64,000 nt of DNA. Origin: Sepiola atlantica (taxonomy: Eukaryota; Mollusca; Cephalopoda; Sepiida; Sepiolidae). The notes under the pieces are model-generated. The model was not told the origin of the DNA. It saw nothing but the letters and a program-made list of their open reading frames with translations, and made no database searches. Position 1 is the first letter of the stretch. Each line of letters opens with the position of its first letter. Shown one piece after another: positions 53,146 to 62,689 of this stretch. Both the position numbers and the translations under genes were made by a program. The DNA is taken from contig OY744517.1 of NCBI GenBank assembly GCA_963556195.1, positions 153,082,882-153,146,881 on the forward strand, read 5' to 3'.

Positions 53146-54944
53146 CAAAAAAGAGAGAAAACAATGAAATTTTAATTAGAAAAAAGAAATTAAAAAGTCA
53201 TGTATAAGGATGAAGCAGTACTACAAAAAATAAAAGGTTTTTTATTGAGATTAAAAGTTAAATGAAAAAGTTAGTTTCTATTGAATGTCTGTGAAAAGAA
53301 AGTGGAGTTTCTTTTTAACTGCTACAGTTTAATAGTAATTCTAGCACTGGTTGAAGAAGAGTAGGAGTTTGCTTACTGTGTATTTTCTGACACAAGCGTG
53401 CGATATCAGCTATGGGCTCAAAGACAACCAACTAACATCAGATCTGGTCTATTGAGTTTTGGCTTTTATGACGACAAAGCGGCTCCAGAAAAAAAATCAT
53501 GCTACATTTCTAACAGACTTTTTTGTGCTTGGTAAACCGCTTTTTCTACATTTTTTTTCTGATTGGTCCAAAAATAAATAAAATATTTTAATTTGGCGCC
53601 TGCATTTGCACAAAAAAGCAGACTCAATTATTTAAGGAAATCTGGTGATTATCCATAGATTCCAAGAAAATTAATAAAATTAAAATGTTTGATTAGATTA
53701 GATAAAATGCTGGTAAGTATTTCAAATGGAATCTTATATGACGAGTAGGCCCCGTAAACATTTCACAGTTGTATCCTTTATCTGTTGTATACTGTTGCCA
53801 TGATTAAGAAATTGTCTATTCTATTCAATAATATTGTACCCCCTTTGGACAGAATAGAAACTACACTTTGATTTTAGCGCCGACCCTAAAAATCCAACCC
53901 TTCCTCAACGTGATAGTGTTAGAGCTACTCGGTTAACACTGCTCTGGTGAAAATCCAGAAGAATCCTTCGTCCTCTGGTCGTTTCTGCCTCTGCATGTGG
54001 CAAGCAATGCGGAACAACAAATCAGTAAGTGACAGTTGCAATACCGCTTCTGCACCATTTCTTTGTGTTCACAGTCAAACCTTACCCAACTTAGCATGAA
54101 ACCGCTAAACCTTGCTGTTCTTGGTATTGAGGGTAAACACTTGCAATCTTGCAGGTTAACGAATAGCTGTGATTTACGAGGAAAACTTCATGCAGACCAG
54201 ACAATCTTGAGATACAATCTATATGAGCTCTATGCAGACGTCCGAGTCATAAACAGCAACACCAGATGAAATTTTTAAAATTTCTTTTTTTGAATTGCAT
54301 CTTTGGCAGTCAAGCAATCCCATATTTTAAAAACAAGTATTATTAAATAGATATGGTGGGTCCTAATTTTTATTTACTAGATTTAAAAATTATGTCATTT
54401 TCTCAGTATTTTCCTCACATAGTTGTATCATTGCATTTTAGCATGATGTGGATTTTTTTTAATGGAAATCGCTCGAAACAAGGCATGAAGCAATTTGATG
54501 TAAGGAGCTAAAAAAAAAAAAAAGTACTATTTTAAGGTCAAAAACTAGCCAACGATAACTGTTAAAGGGATAGATTATGGCCCAGAAAACAGCGATTCTC
54601 CCCCCTTTGTCAGAAACATAGCTCATGGAATGTGAAGACTAAAGGACAAAATAAGGGAAGAAAAAGTTACAAGGCTGCCCAAAGTAAACCAACGGTCCAC
54701 TTTCTACTCTCCTAAAATGGTTGAAGTGAAGATACCACTTCTGATGATCGCTGTAACTAGTCGCCTTAGCAACCCTTTGTGAAGCAAATCATATAAATGG
54801 AGCAGTTACTGCTTTATCTCTATACAAAGTCAGGTATGTGTATATGTTTATATATGTCTATGTACAAGATTCACTCCTAAACATGAATTTTGGAACACAG
54901 CTGCTAGGCATAAGGGTGGGTAATGTCAACTATATTTAGTTTAA
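53146..54944. other. No gene recognised; some higher-complexity sequence
   Basis: The interval about 53,870-54,270 is less AT-rich and carries short frames on both strands, with a GT-AG-like string (CAGTAAGT at 54,024-54,031), but no family match. An exon here is possible and unproven. Confidence 0.35.
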
Positions 54945-55400
54945 TTTAATGCAAAAGGCGTAAAGGGAAAAGGGGGTGAAGCCTTTTGTGAAAATTCACA
55001 TACCTCCAATTGTATGTGAAATTTTAACAGGTATTAGACATCAAGTAATAAATATTACCCAAATTTCAGTTTCTTTCAGTATTTTAAAGGATTTTAGTGG
55101 GCATAATATGAACACAATCGCCCATTTCAAAATATTTCAGATTTGCATTGAATTTGATCCAGCCATTAGACACCAACCAAACAAGATTTCCTTCATTTCA
55201 ATTTCTTTTTAAGCCCTCTTAAATCATTTTCGAGAATCAAAATCATGTAATGGATTTTGATCAAAATTGAAATAAGGATTCTAGACATACGGTTTAGTAG
55301 CATTATATCTTAATTTTAATCTTCATAATGAGATATAAAAGTTGTGGAAAAGTGTTCTGTTCGGGGAATTAATTTTACTAGTCCTGGGACAGGCATTTTA
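54945..55400 (-). repeat. Unclassified dispersed repeat X, longest copy
   Basis: On the minus strand GTCTAGAATCCTTATTTCAA, TTTTGATCAAAATCCATTAC, AGGGCTTAAAAAGAAATTGA and GGTGTCTAATGGCTGGATCA parallel the plus-strand copy at 3,560-3,900. The end block GTTCTGTTCGGGGAATTAAT, TTTACTAGTCCTGGGACAGG also occurs at 22.1 kb. The extent beyond the shared blocks is uncertain. Confidence 0.6.
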
Positions 55401-57070
55401 GTTTGTTTATAAAAATGAGATGAGGGGTAACCGGTACAAGCAATCGGTTCAGATCTCTAGTTCATCATCATTGGCTAAGCCGGATTCAGAAGAGTCTCCT
55501 CGACTTCCAGACAATCTTTTTACTATTCGATCTCTGTTGTCAAGAAGAAAAATACATCCAAGTCTGGTTTACAGGGTGTTCATCCAGAAATCATGTTAGC
55601 TTGCAACCAGGCCAACCACATCCAGATTCCTTTTTGTTCGCCGTGGTACCATACCGTTAAGTTGAATGTTGTTAATTATAAAATACCAGCTGTACCTATC
55701 TGGCCGGAAATCATTTTAGTTTAAATTTTTTAATTTGAAAAAAAAAAAAAAATGTGCAAGTTACGAAGAGATGAATACACAGAAAATGTAAGGGAGATAA
55801 CTAATGTTTTTACCTCACAGTGAAAATAAGAGTCATATCCTTAAATTTTAAGCGTTTTTAGGTCACTATTTAAAATTGTATCCATTATACTAATCTTACT
55901 TGCCAGAATAATTTTCGTAAAAAAAATCTAACATGCAAGGATTAGAAGGGAGGGGGGAAAAAAACGCTAGTCAGAATCAAATATCGATTGATCAGATCCA
56001 TTGCTATTTGGATCTAACATGAAAAAATCCGACAGATTTAAATTTATATATTAGACATTAAAAAAAAATTAAAAATGTCATAGTATTTATTTTAGGTTTG
56101 TCAAGCATTAGTTAAATCAATTATCCATTCACTAGAGGGACCTTCTGGAAATTCCATGGTGTTTCTAAATTAACCTGTATAATGTACTGTTAAAAGTAAT
56201 ATTTCTTTTTGAAACAATGTCTTTCAAGGGGAATACTAGGAGGAAAGTATTCTCAAGCTGGAACATACTTTTTATCAAAAAATATGTTTTTTTTACACAT
56301 TTCTGAAGCACAAAAACTTGTTAACCTAACACCAACTAAATTAGCAAGGTGTTTTTAAATCGGATATTTTGTTAAAACATTCACAGTAAGTTATGAAATG
56401 CATACAGTACTATAAGGACCTCCCAAGGACACAATAGAGTGATGACGGGGCACAATTCTATGTGTACTTTACATAGATGCTTACATGTGATTTTAATTCT
56501 TTTCATTTATTGTGTTTTTAAATCTTCTAAAAATAAAGTTATATTTATAGGAAGTTGTTTTAAAATCAAATGGTTGATTTAAAGATTAAATTATCGAACT
56601 AAGTAAAAATACTCATCTTTATTTTAAGAAATAAGTAAACAAAATTCGTTTCTTTTCCAGTGGGGGTCTGTTTATATACTAAAATGAGAATTGTGTGAAG
56701 TTTTCAATATCTACGGATGATAAAAAGCAAAATAAAATACTGACGGAAGTAGTTTATCTAAGATGTCAATTCAAACAGGCAACTTATTAATACAGGAATA
56801 CATATTCAAAAACAGTAAAAAATGGTAGTGACCACTAACAAATAAAACACCTATTTACAATCACAAATTATGGAATCTGTCAATTTGCTATTTTACAATT
56901 GCCAATAGTCACTTTTATATTGCATTAAAATATTTAAGAAAAATTAAGAACCCATTTTTTTTTTCAAATTTGGTGTTTAAAAGATTGGAATCATTTGAAA
57001 TCATTTAAATCTCTTCATTTATTATTTTTGAGAATTTTTTTTTTTCTTTGCAATTCAACAGCTTATAATA
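55401..57070. other. No gene seen
   Basis: The interval 55,440-55,730 is of mixed composition and unassigned; the remainder is AT-rich. Confidence 0.45.
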
Positions 57071-57075
57071 TCTTA

Positions 57076-57210
57076 TTTACGTCCTCTCCATGAGGTTAGA
57101 CACAAGGTCAGGTGTGGGTTTTGATGAAAGTGTTTCTGTGGAACAAACTAGATTCAAACCCGGCACATCCGGGTCCTCTGTTCGCGTCGTTAACCACCGT
57201 GCTATAGTAT
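57076..57210 (-). mobile_element. tRNA-headed SINE, complete-looking copy
   Basis: Minus strand: ATAGCACGGTGGTTAACGAC (A-box), GGATGTGCCGGGTTTGAATC (B-box), TAGTTTGTTCCACAGAAACA, CTTTCATCAAAACCCACACC and TGACCTTGTGTCTAACCTCA, ending TGGAGAGGACGTAAATAAG. Head, body and tail match 13,381-13,520. The 3' tail is the one also carried by U2-headed SINEs. Confidence 0.75.
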
Positions 57211-57539
57211 ATATTAATGAGAAAAAGCAGTATTTTTTTTTTTTTTAAACAATGGATTTATTTCCATTTTTTATTCATGAATTCACGGTAAGTTTACAAA
57301 ATCCTGGTTTGATTAAACATAAAAAATAAATATGTTTATTTAGACTCTTCAGCCTTAAATAATATTAAAAGTTGATTGATTATAACATATATTGTTCAGA
57401 TTTCATAAAATAAAATGGGGGGGGGGGTCATGTACGAAAAAAACATTTCCCTTTATATACGTTACCAAAATTTTAAATATAAACAAGCCGCGCATGCGTG
57501 GTCCCCCTCTGTATGTGACTCGATGTGGCGAATGTAAAA

Positions 57540-57830
57540 TGCAATAAATTTGGGCAATTTGGGGCATTTTTGACCCTCCTTTGACTGCCTGGGGGCGCGA
57601 ACCAGAATTTTTCTGACATCAAGGATGCTCATTTTATATCCAGAACAATTGCCTCTACATTTTGGCCAAGTTTCAGAAAAATTCAATGGATGGATCAAAC
57701 GTTATGGGAGAAAAGGGTCATTTTTTTGCATTTTGGGGGCTTTTGATCCCCTGGGGGCGCAAACCAGATTTTTTCCAAGGTCAGCGATACTAATTTTCTA
57801 TTAGGAACAATTGCCTCCACATAAATCGGG
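57540..57830. repeat. Two diverged tandem units of about 175 bp
   Basis: Unit 1 (about 57,555-57,690) and unit 2 (about 57,728-57,825) share TTTGGGGCATTTTTGA / TTTGGGGGCTTTTGAT, CTGGGGGCGCGAACCAGA / CTGGGGGCGCAAACCAGA, TTTTTCTGACATCAAGGATG / TTTTTCCAAGGTCAGCGATA and GAACAATTGCCTCTACAT / GAACAATTGCCTCCACAT. Likely two monomers of a satellite or duplicated regulatory-like sequence. Confidence 0.7.
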
Positions 57831-58424
57831 GGACCAATAAATCCAAAAGTGAATAAGAATCGAAAATTTCGTGAAAATCTGACAATTAGTTGATTTCGCT
57901 AGATTTATAAAACATCTTAAATATGATTTTTAGTCTCATTTTCATTATTTTCGTACGCTGAAAAATTTAAAAAGAAAAAAAAAACATTAGTCGTTTATTT
58001 TAACCTTCTTTTAAATGGTACTAAAGTTATGACGATAATATGAACCTACATGAAAATTACATCGTGTTACATATAGGGGGTAAATTCTGTGGTGCGCTAT
58101 GGGGGTCTCTACAGTACTAAGACATTTTAGGTTATATCTTTATTACATTTTTTAAACCAGCCAGATGATACAAATTAAGTGGGTGGTTGTTTAGCAGAGA
58201 AATATTTGTCCTGCCCAATGTAAGTGTTAATATAACCTCTCTTACCTACACACACACCCTTTCCTCAAACAAGCATCAAAATCTGTTGTTCTGATGCCAA
58301 GTTTCTTCCTGGCCCCGACCCCATCACCACCAACACACATTTTAAACATGCCTTTAACTCATCATTTTTAGTTTTGCAAGTAACAGATTTACAATCTCTC
58401 ATTAGAGAGATTTGAGGTCTGTCT
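57831..58424. other. No gene seen
   Basis: AT-rich DNA followed by a mixed segment at 58,250-58,350. No family recognised. Confidence 0.45.
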
Positions 58425-58590
58425 GCAACAGAAACGGTGTCATGTATGACAACGTCTAACAGAAAGGGTGTCAGTTATGACGCGATGTCTGGTATGACAT
58501 GACACCTCTAATGGCGTCAGATATCACACTAGGCCCATAATGGTGCCAGACATGACACTACGCTCATAACAGTGTCAGATATGACATTCT
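58425..58590. repeat. Short tandem repeat, GGTGTCAGATATGACA-type unit
   Basis: Five to six diverged units of about 28-30 bp: AACGGTGTCATGTATGACA, AAGGGTGTCAGTTATGACG, GGCGTCAGATATCACACTAG, GGTGCCAGACATGACACTAC and AGTGTCAGATATGACATT, separated by CTCATAACA or CCCATAAT. The TGTCATGTATGACA core is palindromic. Confidence 0.8.
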
Positions 58591-58744
58591 CAAATATTGA
58601 AAATTGTTCTATTTTAATAATGTTACCATAGAAATCGATTAGATTCAAAACAGACACACTGATATTAACGTATTAACTTTAAATGTTTATAATAAAGAGG
58701 GTGCGTTAACTAGTACTTGGCTTTTAGACATAGGAATCAGAATC

Positions 58745-59155
58745 TGGAAATAATCTAGATTATTCTCATCTTAGTTATTCTCAACGTTTCAGCCGATGTA
58801 ACCTCCAAAGAAAGTGCATCTTGTCAAACTCGAGAATCTATATGACATTTTGAAATGAACACTTCATTTAATCCACAGAATCGACTATTCTCGTTCCATC
58901 AGCCATGATTGGCGACAAGCTAGCGTCCTGTCACAGGGATGGTTCATGCCATGCATTAATTACTTAAGACTTATCCGATCATGGCTGAGGAAACAAAAAT
59001 AACCTACTGCCATAAATTAAATGTTTCAGTTTAAAATTCCCTATAGACTCCAGAATTCGACAAGATGCACCTGAAGATGGTCAGAGGTTACATCAGCCGA
59101 AACATTGTGAGAATAGCATCCAAGATAAGAATCGTAGTCTGAACAATCCAAATCG
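58745..59155. mobile_element. Foldback family B, both arms, with hammerhead-like core
   Basis: The left arm (ATTATTCTCATCTTAGTTAT, TCTCAACGTTTCAGCCGATG, TAACCTCC) and the right arm (GGTTACATCAGCCGAAACAT, TGTGAGAATAGCATCCAAGA) are complementary. In the right arm the plus strand reads CTGAAGA, T, GGTCAG, loop, CAGCC, GAAACA (about 59,068-59,100). The interior (58,830-59,040) includes the TTTAATCCACAGAATCGACT block shared with the 4.5 and 41.5-kb copies. Confidence 0.65.
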
Positions 59156-59377
59156 GAATCTGAATAGAAACTTGGCAAGAATGCTCATCAGACTATGGAG
59201 GTAGTGAGGGGGGGGGGGGTATTCTCAAGTGGATAATGACATCCCCCTCTCCACGATCTTTGAGATAATAGGGGATACAAACTTAATATTTGGTAGGATT
59301 ATTTACTTACCTGCAAGCAAGGCCTCATGGAGTCTCACAATCCTTCCACCCCACCCTGAAGATATCTAGAATACTTT

Positions 59378-59712
59378 GCTATTGTAATGTATGTACATTC
59401 AGAGGATACATGAACTGGCACAAAACTGGATGTACGTTCACAGGGGACATCAATTATAAAAACACCCAACACATCCGACTAACCTGACTCGGCATTGTAA
59501 CGTGCTTGGAGCAGTGGAAGTCTTAATAAAATGTTAAATCAATACCCATGATATTTTTTCATGTGAGAAACACTACATAGCGCTGAGAATGAGATCACAT
59601 TTAATCACGGTAAGCTTCTACGTGTAATATTTCTCCAAAATTCCCTATGAATGTATGTCCGGTGTTTTGCCAGTTCATGTACGCTCTGAACGTACATCAC
59701 AGAAATGTTTCC
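59378..59712. mobile_element. Inverted repeat pair, possible foldback element
   Basis: GATACATGAACTGGCACAAA, ACTGGATGTACGTTCACAGG at 59,405-59,445 is complementary to CCTATGAATGTATGTCCGGT, GTTTTGCCAGTTCATGTACG at 59,643-59,683, and TATGTACATTCAGAG pairs with CTCTGAACGTACAT. Arms of about 70 bp flank a spacer of about 190 bp. Confidence 0.6.
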
Positions 59713-59979
59713 ATGTATTGAAACTTTACTGAGATGTTGAACCCCCTCCACTTTCATTTCAACACAAGTTATCGTGGATTGAAATTCAACGTTTATATTA
59801 TGCATGTTCAAAGAACTTGGTTTATATACTAATATGAAATGTGTGTATACTTTTAAGTTATTAGACCTAGGAATGTTAATTTTTTTTAGAAATGATACTA
59901 TCTATATGGTGTCCAATAGATAAACAGCAATAAAAATGAAGTTCCTTTCTAAGGTTAAAGACTAAGTCGATCAGGTGCT

Positions 59980-60785
59980 TATCCCTGGTTTCATAGCGTT
60001 AAGTAGAATGGATGGCATGACCCATCGCCGTAACAGGACACTAGTCTTTCGCATTATCTACCAATCAGTCATCTGGTTAATCATCCTTTATGGCTGTGAG
60101 ACACGGCCAATGAGGGTGGTTGATCAGCGGCAGTTGGAAGTTTTTTTTACAATTACTGTCTCCGTCATATTTTGCATTGCTCACAGATCGACTGTGTCCT
60201 GACAGCTGTTCTCTGCCAACACCTCAATCTAAAGTCTGCCATCTGTCCTTCTTTCATGTGAATCAGATGATTCTGGTGTTGGCATTAGTTTCCCTGATGT
60301 TTTTCTAGTTAGAAATCTTTCTAGAAAGACATCAGGTACTTACAGGAAGGACCACGAGAAGGTTGCCAACATCCCTAAATGAAAGTGGTACTGTGGAACC
60401 GACTGGATTCGAACTTGGAACACCCAGGTCTTCAGTCCGTGTCGATATCCACTTAACAACCGTTACCTCCCTGCCATCTGTCCTGTTGCAGAGACATCTT
60501 CGGTAATTGCAATGTAATGTACCTCTCTGTCTGGGTGGTATAAGCCTATAAGAGGACAGCTGAAGACCTAGACAACACCCATCAAGGAGAATGACCGAGC
60601 TCTCAAGTTAAAATGGCCGCCCTTCGACAGTGGAATCGCGATTGGGTAATCATCTCGTATGACCTCCCTAAGCACCGCCCTGACTCGGGATGTAGTGTCA
60701 GCCAGGGAAGAAGTCGACTCAATCCAACAATGGTGAATGCTGTTGCAACAACAACTAGTCTGTTATCAATTACACTTTCCAACGT
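59980..60785 (+). pseudogene. LINE relic with reverse-transcriptase C-terminal motif, SINE-interrupted
   Basis: The open segment at 59,975-60,202 reads HRRNRTLVFRIIYQSVIWLI, ILYGCETRPMRVVDQRQLEV FF, the conserved LYGCETWxLRxxDxRRLExF block of many LINE C-termini. The parallel region at 17.0-17.4 kb confirms the downstream part to about 60,600, and 60,655-60,760 parallels 17,785-17,890. A tRNA-headed SINE (60,360-60,470, minus strand) interrupts it. The element is dead: frames break repeatedly. Confidence 0.7.
60345..60475 (-). mobile_element. tRNA-headed SINE nested in LINE relic
   Basis: Minus strand: GCAGGGAGGTAACGGTTGTT, AAGTGGATATCGACACGGAC, CTGGGTGTTCCAAGTTCGAA, TCCAGTCGGTTCCACAGTAC and CACTTTCATTTAGGGATGTT. 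The head matches the 57.1-kb SINE; the tail is different (AACCTTCTCGTGGTCC), so tail exchange or truncation is possible. Confidence 0.65.
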
Positions 60786-60787
60786 TT

Positions 60788-60870
60788 GCATTCCTAAATA
60801 GTCGCACATCTAAATATGACCAGGCTCAATGTTGCTTAACTTTGGTGATCGAGTCGATGTGATTTTTTAA
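60788..60870 (-). repeat. 5S rRNA-derived sequence, partial
   Basis: Minus strand: ATCACATCGACTCGATCACC, AAAGTTAAGCAACATTGAGC, CTGGTCATATTTAGATGTGC, GACTATTTAGGAATGC. The order is that of 5S rRNA from the A box to the C box; it is joined directly to the LINE relic. Confidence 0.65.
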
Positions 60871-61720
60871 GCATGTAAACCAGCAGAGAAAATGTCATCT
60901 GATTTCCTATCCAATCAAATGCCGAGTACATTTTTCAGCCCACCCTAAAAATTGAGTGGCATTAAATGTAAAAAATAACAATAAGAAAAGGTGTTATGAG
61001 AAGGTTTCAAAAGAGGACAGTTTCTCATTAAATCTAGGACAAAGCTGTATTTTCCTGTTATTTTATATAGAAAGATTTAAAATCTGAATCTTCACTCTTA
61101 TTACACCCTGCCCTCTGCATGGCAAATTGCGATTGTTTTTCTATCTGTAAAGTAAAGAGTTTTCCCTATTTCTTTGACCGTAAAAGCTTTGTTACCAAAA
61201 GATACATACTTAAAACGGTTTCAATTGATTTCATTGAATTTCATATTTAATCTGATCAACAGTTTTTGATTACTAATAGAGGTAGTGGGAGGAGCTAACC
61301 CTCTCACAATCTTAAGGGCTCTTCCTGCCACCAAATACACCATGAATCTGGAAGACATTTAGTCAATTTTCTGAATTTCCCCACTAATACCCTCCTTTTT
61401 GATAATCGATTTTCTCCAATTGAACGTTATTCGACTTCCACAATGACGATTACATAACTTTATTAATAACAGACCCAGTTGTCAAATTGATAAGACGTCA
61501 TCCCAGCGATTCCATGTTCGATTACCATCTGAGGATGCAAAGTCTTTTTTACATTTAAAAAAAAAAAAAAAAAAAATGTAATTTTTTCCTTGAAGTGGGA
61601 GGGAAAAAAAATAAATGGTCGATTTTTTACTATTTCTTTTAAAGAGGACTTCAAATTTTTTTTACATTTATTCATAACACAAAAAACGTGTTTGTGTTTC
61701 TTTTGCAGGCAGAGAAATCC
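60871..61720. other. No gene seen; tRNA-like relic possible
   Basis: At 61,475-61,535 TTGTCAAATTGATAAGACG (A-box-like) and CCATGTTCGATTACCATC (B-box-like) are spaced like a tRNA, followed by an A run (61,556-61,576), so a decayed tRNA-derived SINE is plausible. The remainder is AT-rich. Confidence 0.4.
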
Positions 61721-61723
61721 TGG

Positions 61724-61990
61724 TTTAGTTTGGTTTGGTTGTTCTGTGGCATACAAACCTTTTTCAGGTTATTTAATGCTGAATCCGGTCACTTTGGTAA
61801 AAGTTTTTATGCTTCAAGTTCTTTATATGTTCAAGTATTTATTCATGGTGTTTGGTTTGGTTTTGTTGTTTTGTTTTACGGCATATTAATCCTTTTTACG
61901 GTTATTTAATGCCAAATCCGGTAATTTTGGTAATAGGTTTTATGCTTCACTCTCTTTATATGTTCAAGTATTTATTTATGGTGTTTGGTT
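61724..61990. repeat. Tandem duplication, unit about 130 bp
   Basis: Copy 1 (about 61,724-61,852) and copy 2 (about 61,853-61,990) share TTATTTAATGCTGAATCCGG / TTATTTAATGCCAAATCCGG, TTTTATGCTTCAAGTTCTTT / TTTTATGCTTCACTCTCTTT and ATATGTTCAAGTATTTATTC / ATATGTTCAAGTATTTATTT, then GGTGTTTGGTTTGG. Visible identity is high, so the duplication is not old. Confidence 0.8.
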
Positions 61991-62194
61991 TGGGTGTTTT
62001 TTAGAGGAAAAATGTTTTTGGCTTTGCAGAACAGGATTGAGTTTGGCAAAGGGAAAGGAAAATAAAACCATAACATTAATGTTTGGTGCATTTTGGGTCA
62101 GGAAGCCGGTATCTTCAGACAGCCAGATCTGGTAGCACCAGAAGAGAAATCCTGTTTCAGTCAGGTAAATTATTAATGAAATTAAAAAAAAATT

Positions 62195-62223
62195 CCTGGG
62201 CAACGCCAGGTAGAGACAGCTAG
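62195..62223 (+). mobile_element. Helitron-like 3' end
   Basis: CCTGGGCAACGCCAGG can form a short GC-rich hairpin, followed by TAGAGACAG and CTAG|T. The arrangement (hairpin, about 9 bp, CTRR before T) is the Helitron 3' signature. No replication protein or 5' TC end is identified, so it would be a non-autonomous element. Confidence 0.45.
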
Positions 62224-62685
62224 TTATCTTTAAACTACATCCAAATGACGATGAAAAAGGAAAATTCCCTGCTCAGTTTGTGGGAGATCAAATGGCTTTG
62301 AGACACCTCAGAATGGGCAACAATCAAAAGGACAAATTTTGTCTTAACAGATTTTTTTTGAAACTTCAGTAAATTATGAAACAAATTAAAAACAAAAATG
62401 ATGCAGATTTGTATTTTTGCCTTTGCAGATTTTTTTTATCAAGTACGTTTTTTTATACAAACATTTTTAATAATAAAAACTTGTATCTACAAAACGTTTT
62501 GTTTTGTAAACTTTGAAGATTTATAAAAAATACAGTTTTATTTACAAAACTTATTTAAGCAAAATTGTTATTCAAAAATATTTTTGAAATATTAAATTTT
62601 TCATTATAAGCTATAAAACCAGAAGTAAAAAAAAACAAAAAAAAACAGATAAAATGTGTCCTTTTGGTTGTGGCTCACATACATT
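62224..62685. other. AT-rich DNA, no gene seen
   Basis: Long A/T-rich stretches with several short inverted AT strings, without recognisable element ends. Confidence 0.5.
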
Positions 62686-62689
62686 TAAT

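Noticed and set aside
52603..53164. Minus-strand frames of 116 and 181 codons
   Set aside because: Low-complexity Ser/Leu/Pro/His translation of a GA-rich minisatellite joined to a LINE relic read backwards.
54036..54269. Possible exon near 54.0-54.3 kb
   Set aside because: Composition is coding-like and a CAGTAAGT string is nearby, but I find no domain, no consistent phase and no matching acceptor; left as unassigned.
61590..61909. 99-codon and 73-codon frames rich in Phe/Leu as membrane proteins
   Set aside because: They run through the 130-bp tandem duplication and T-rich DNA in two frames; no family motif.
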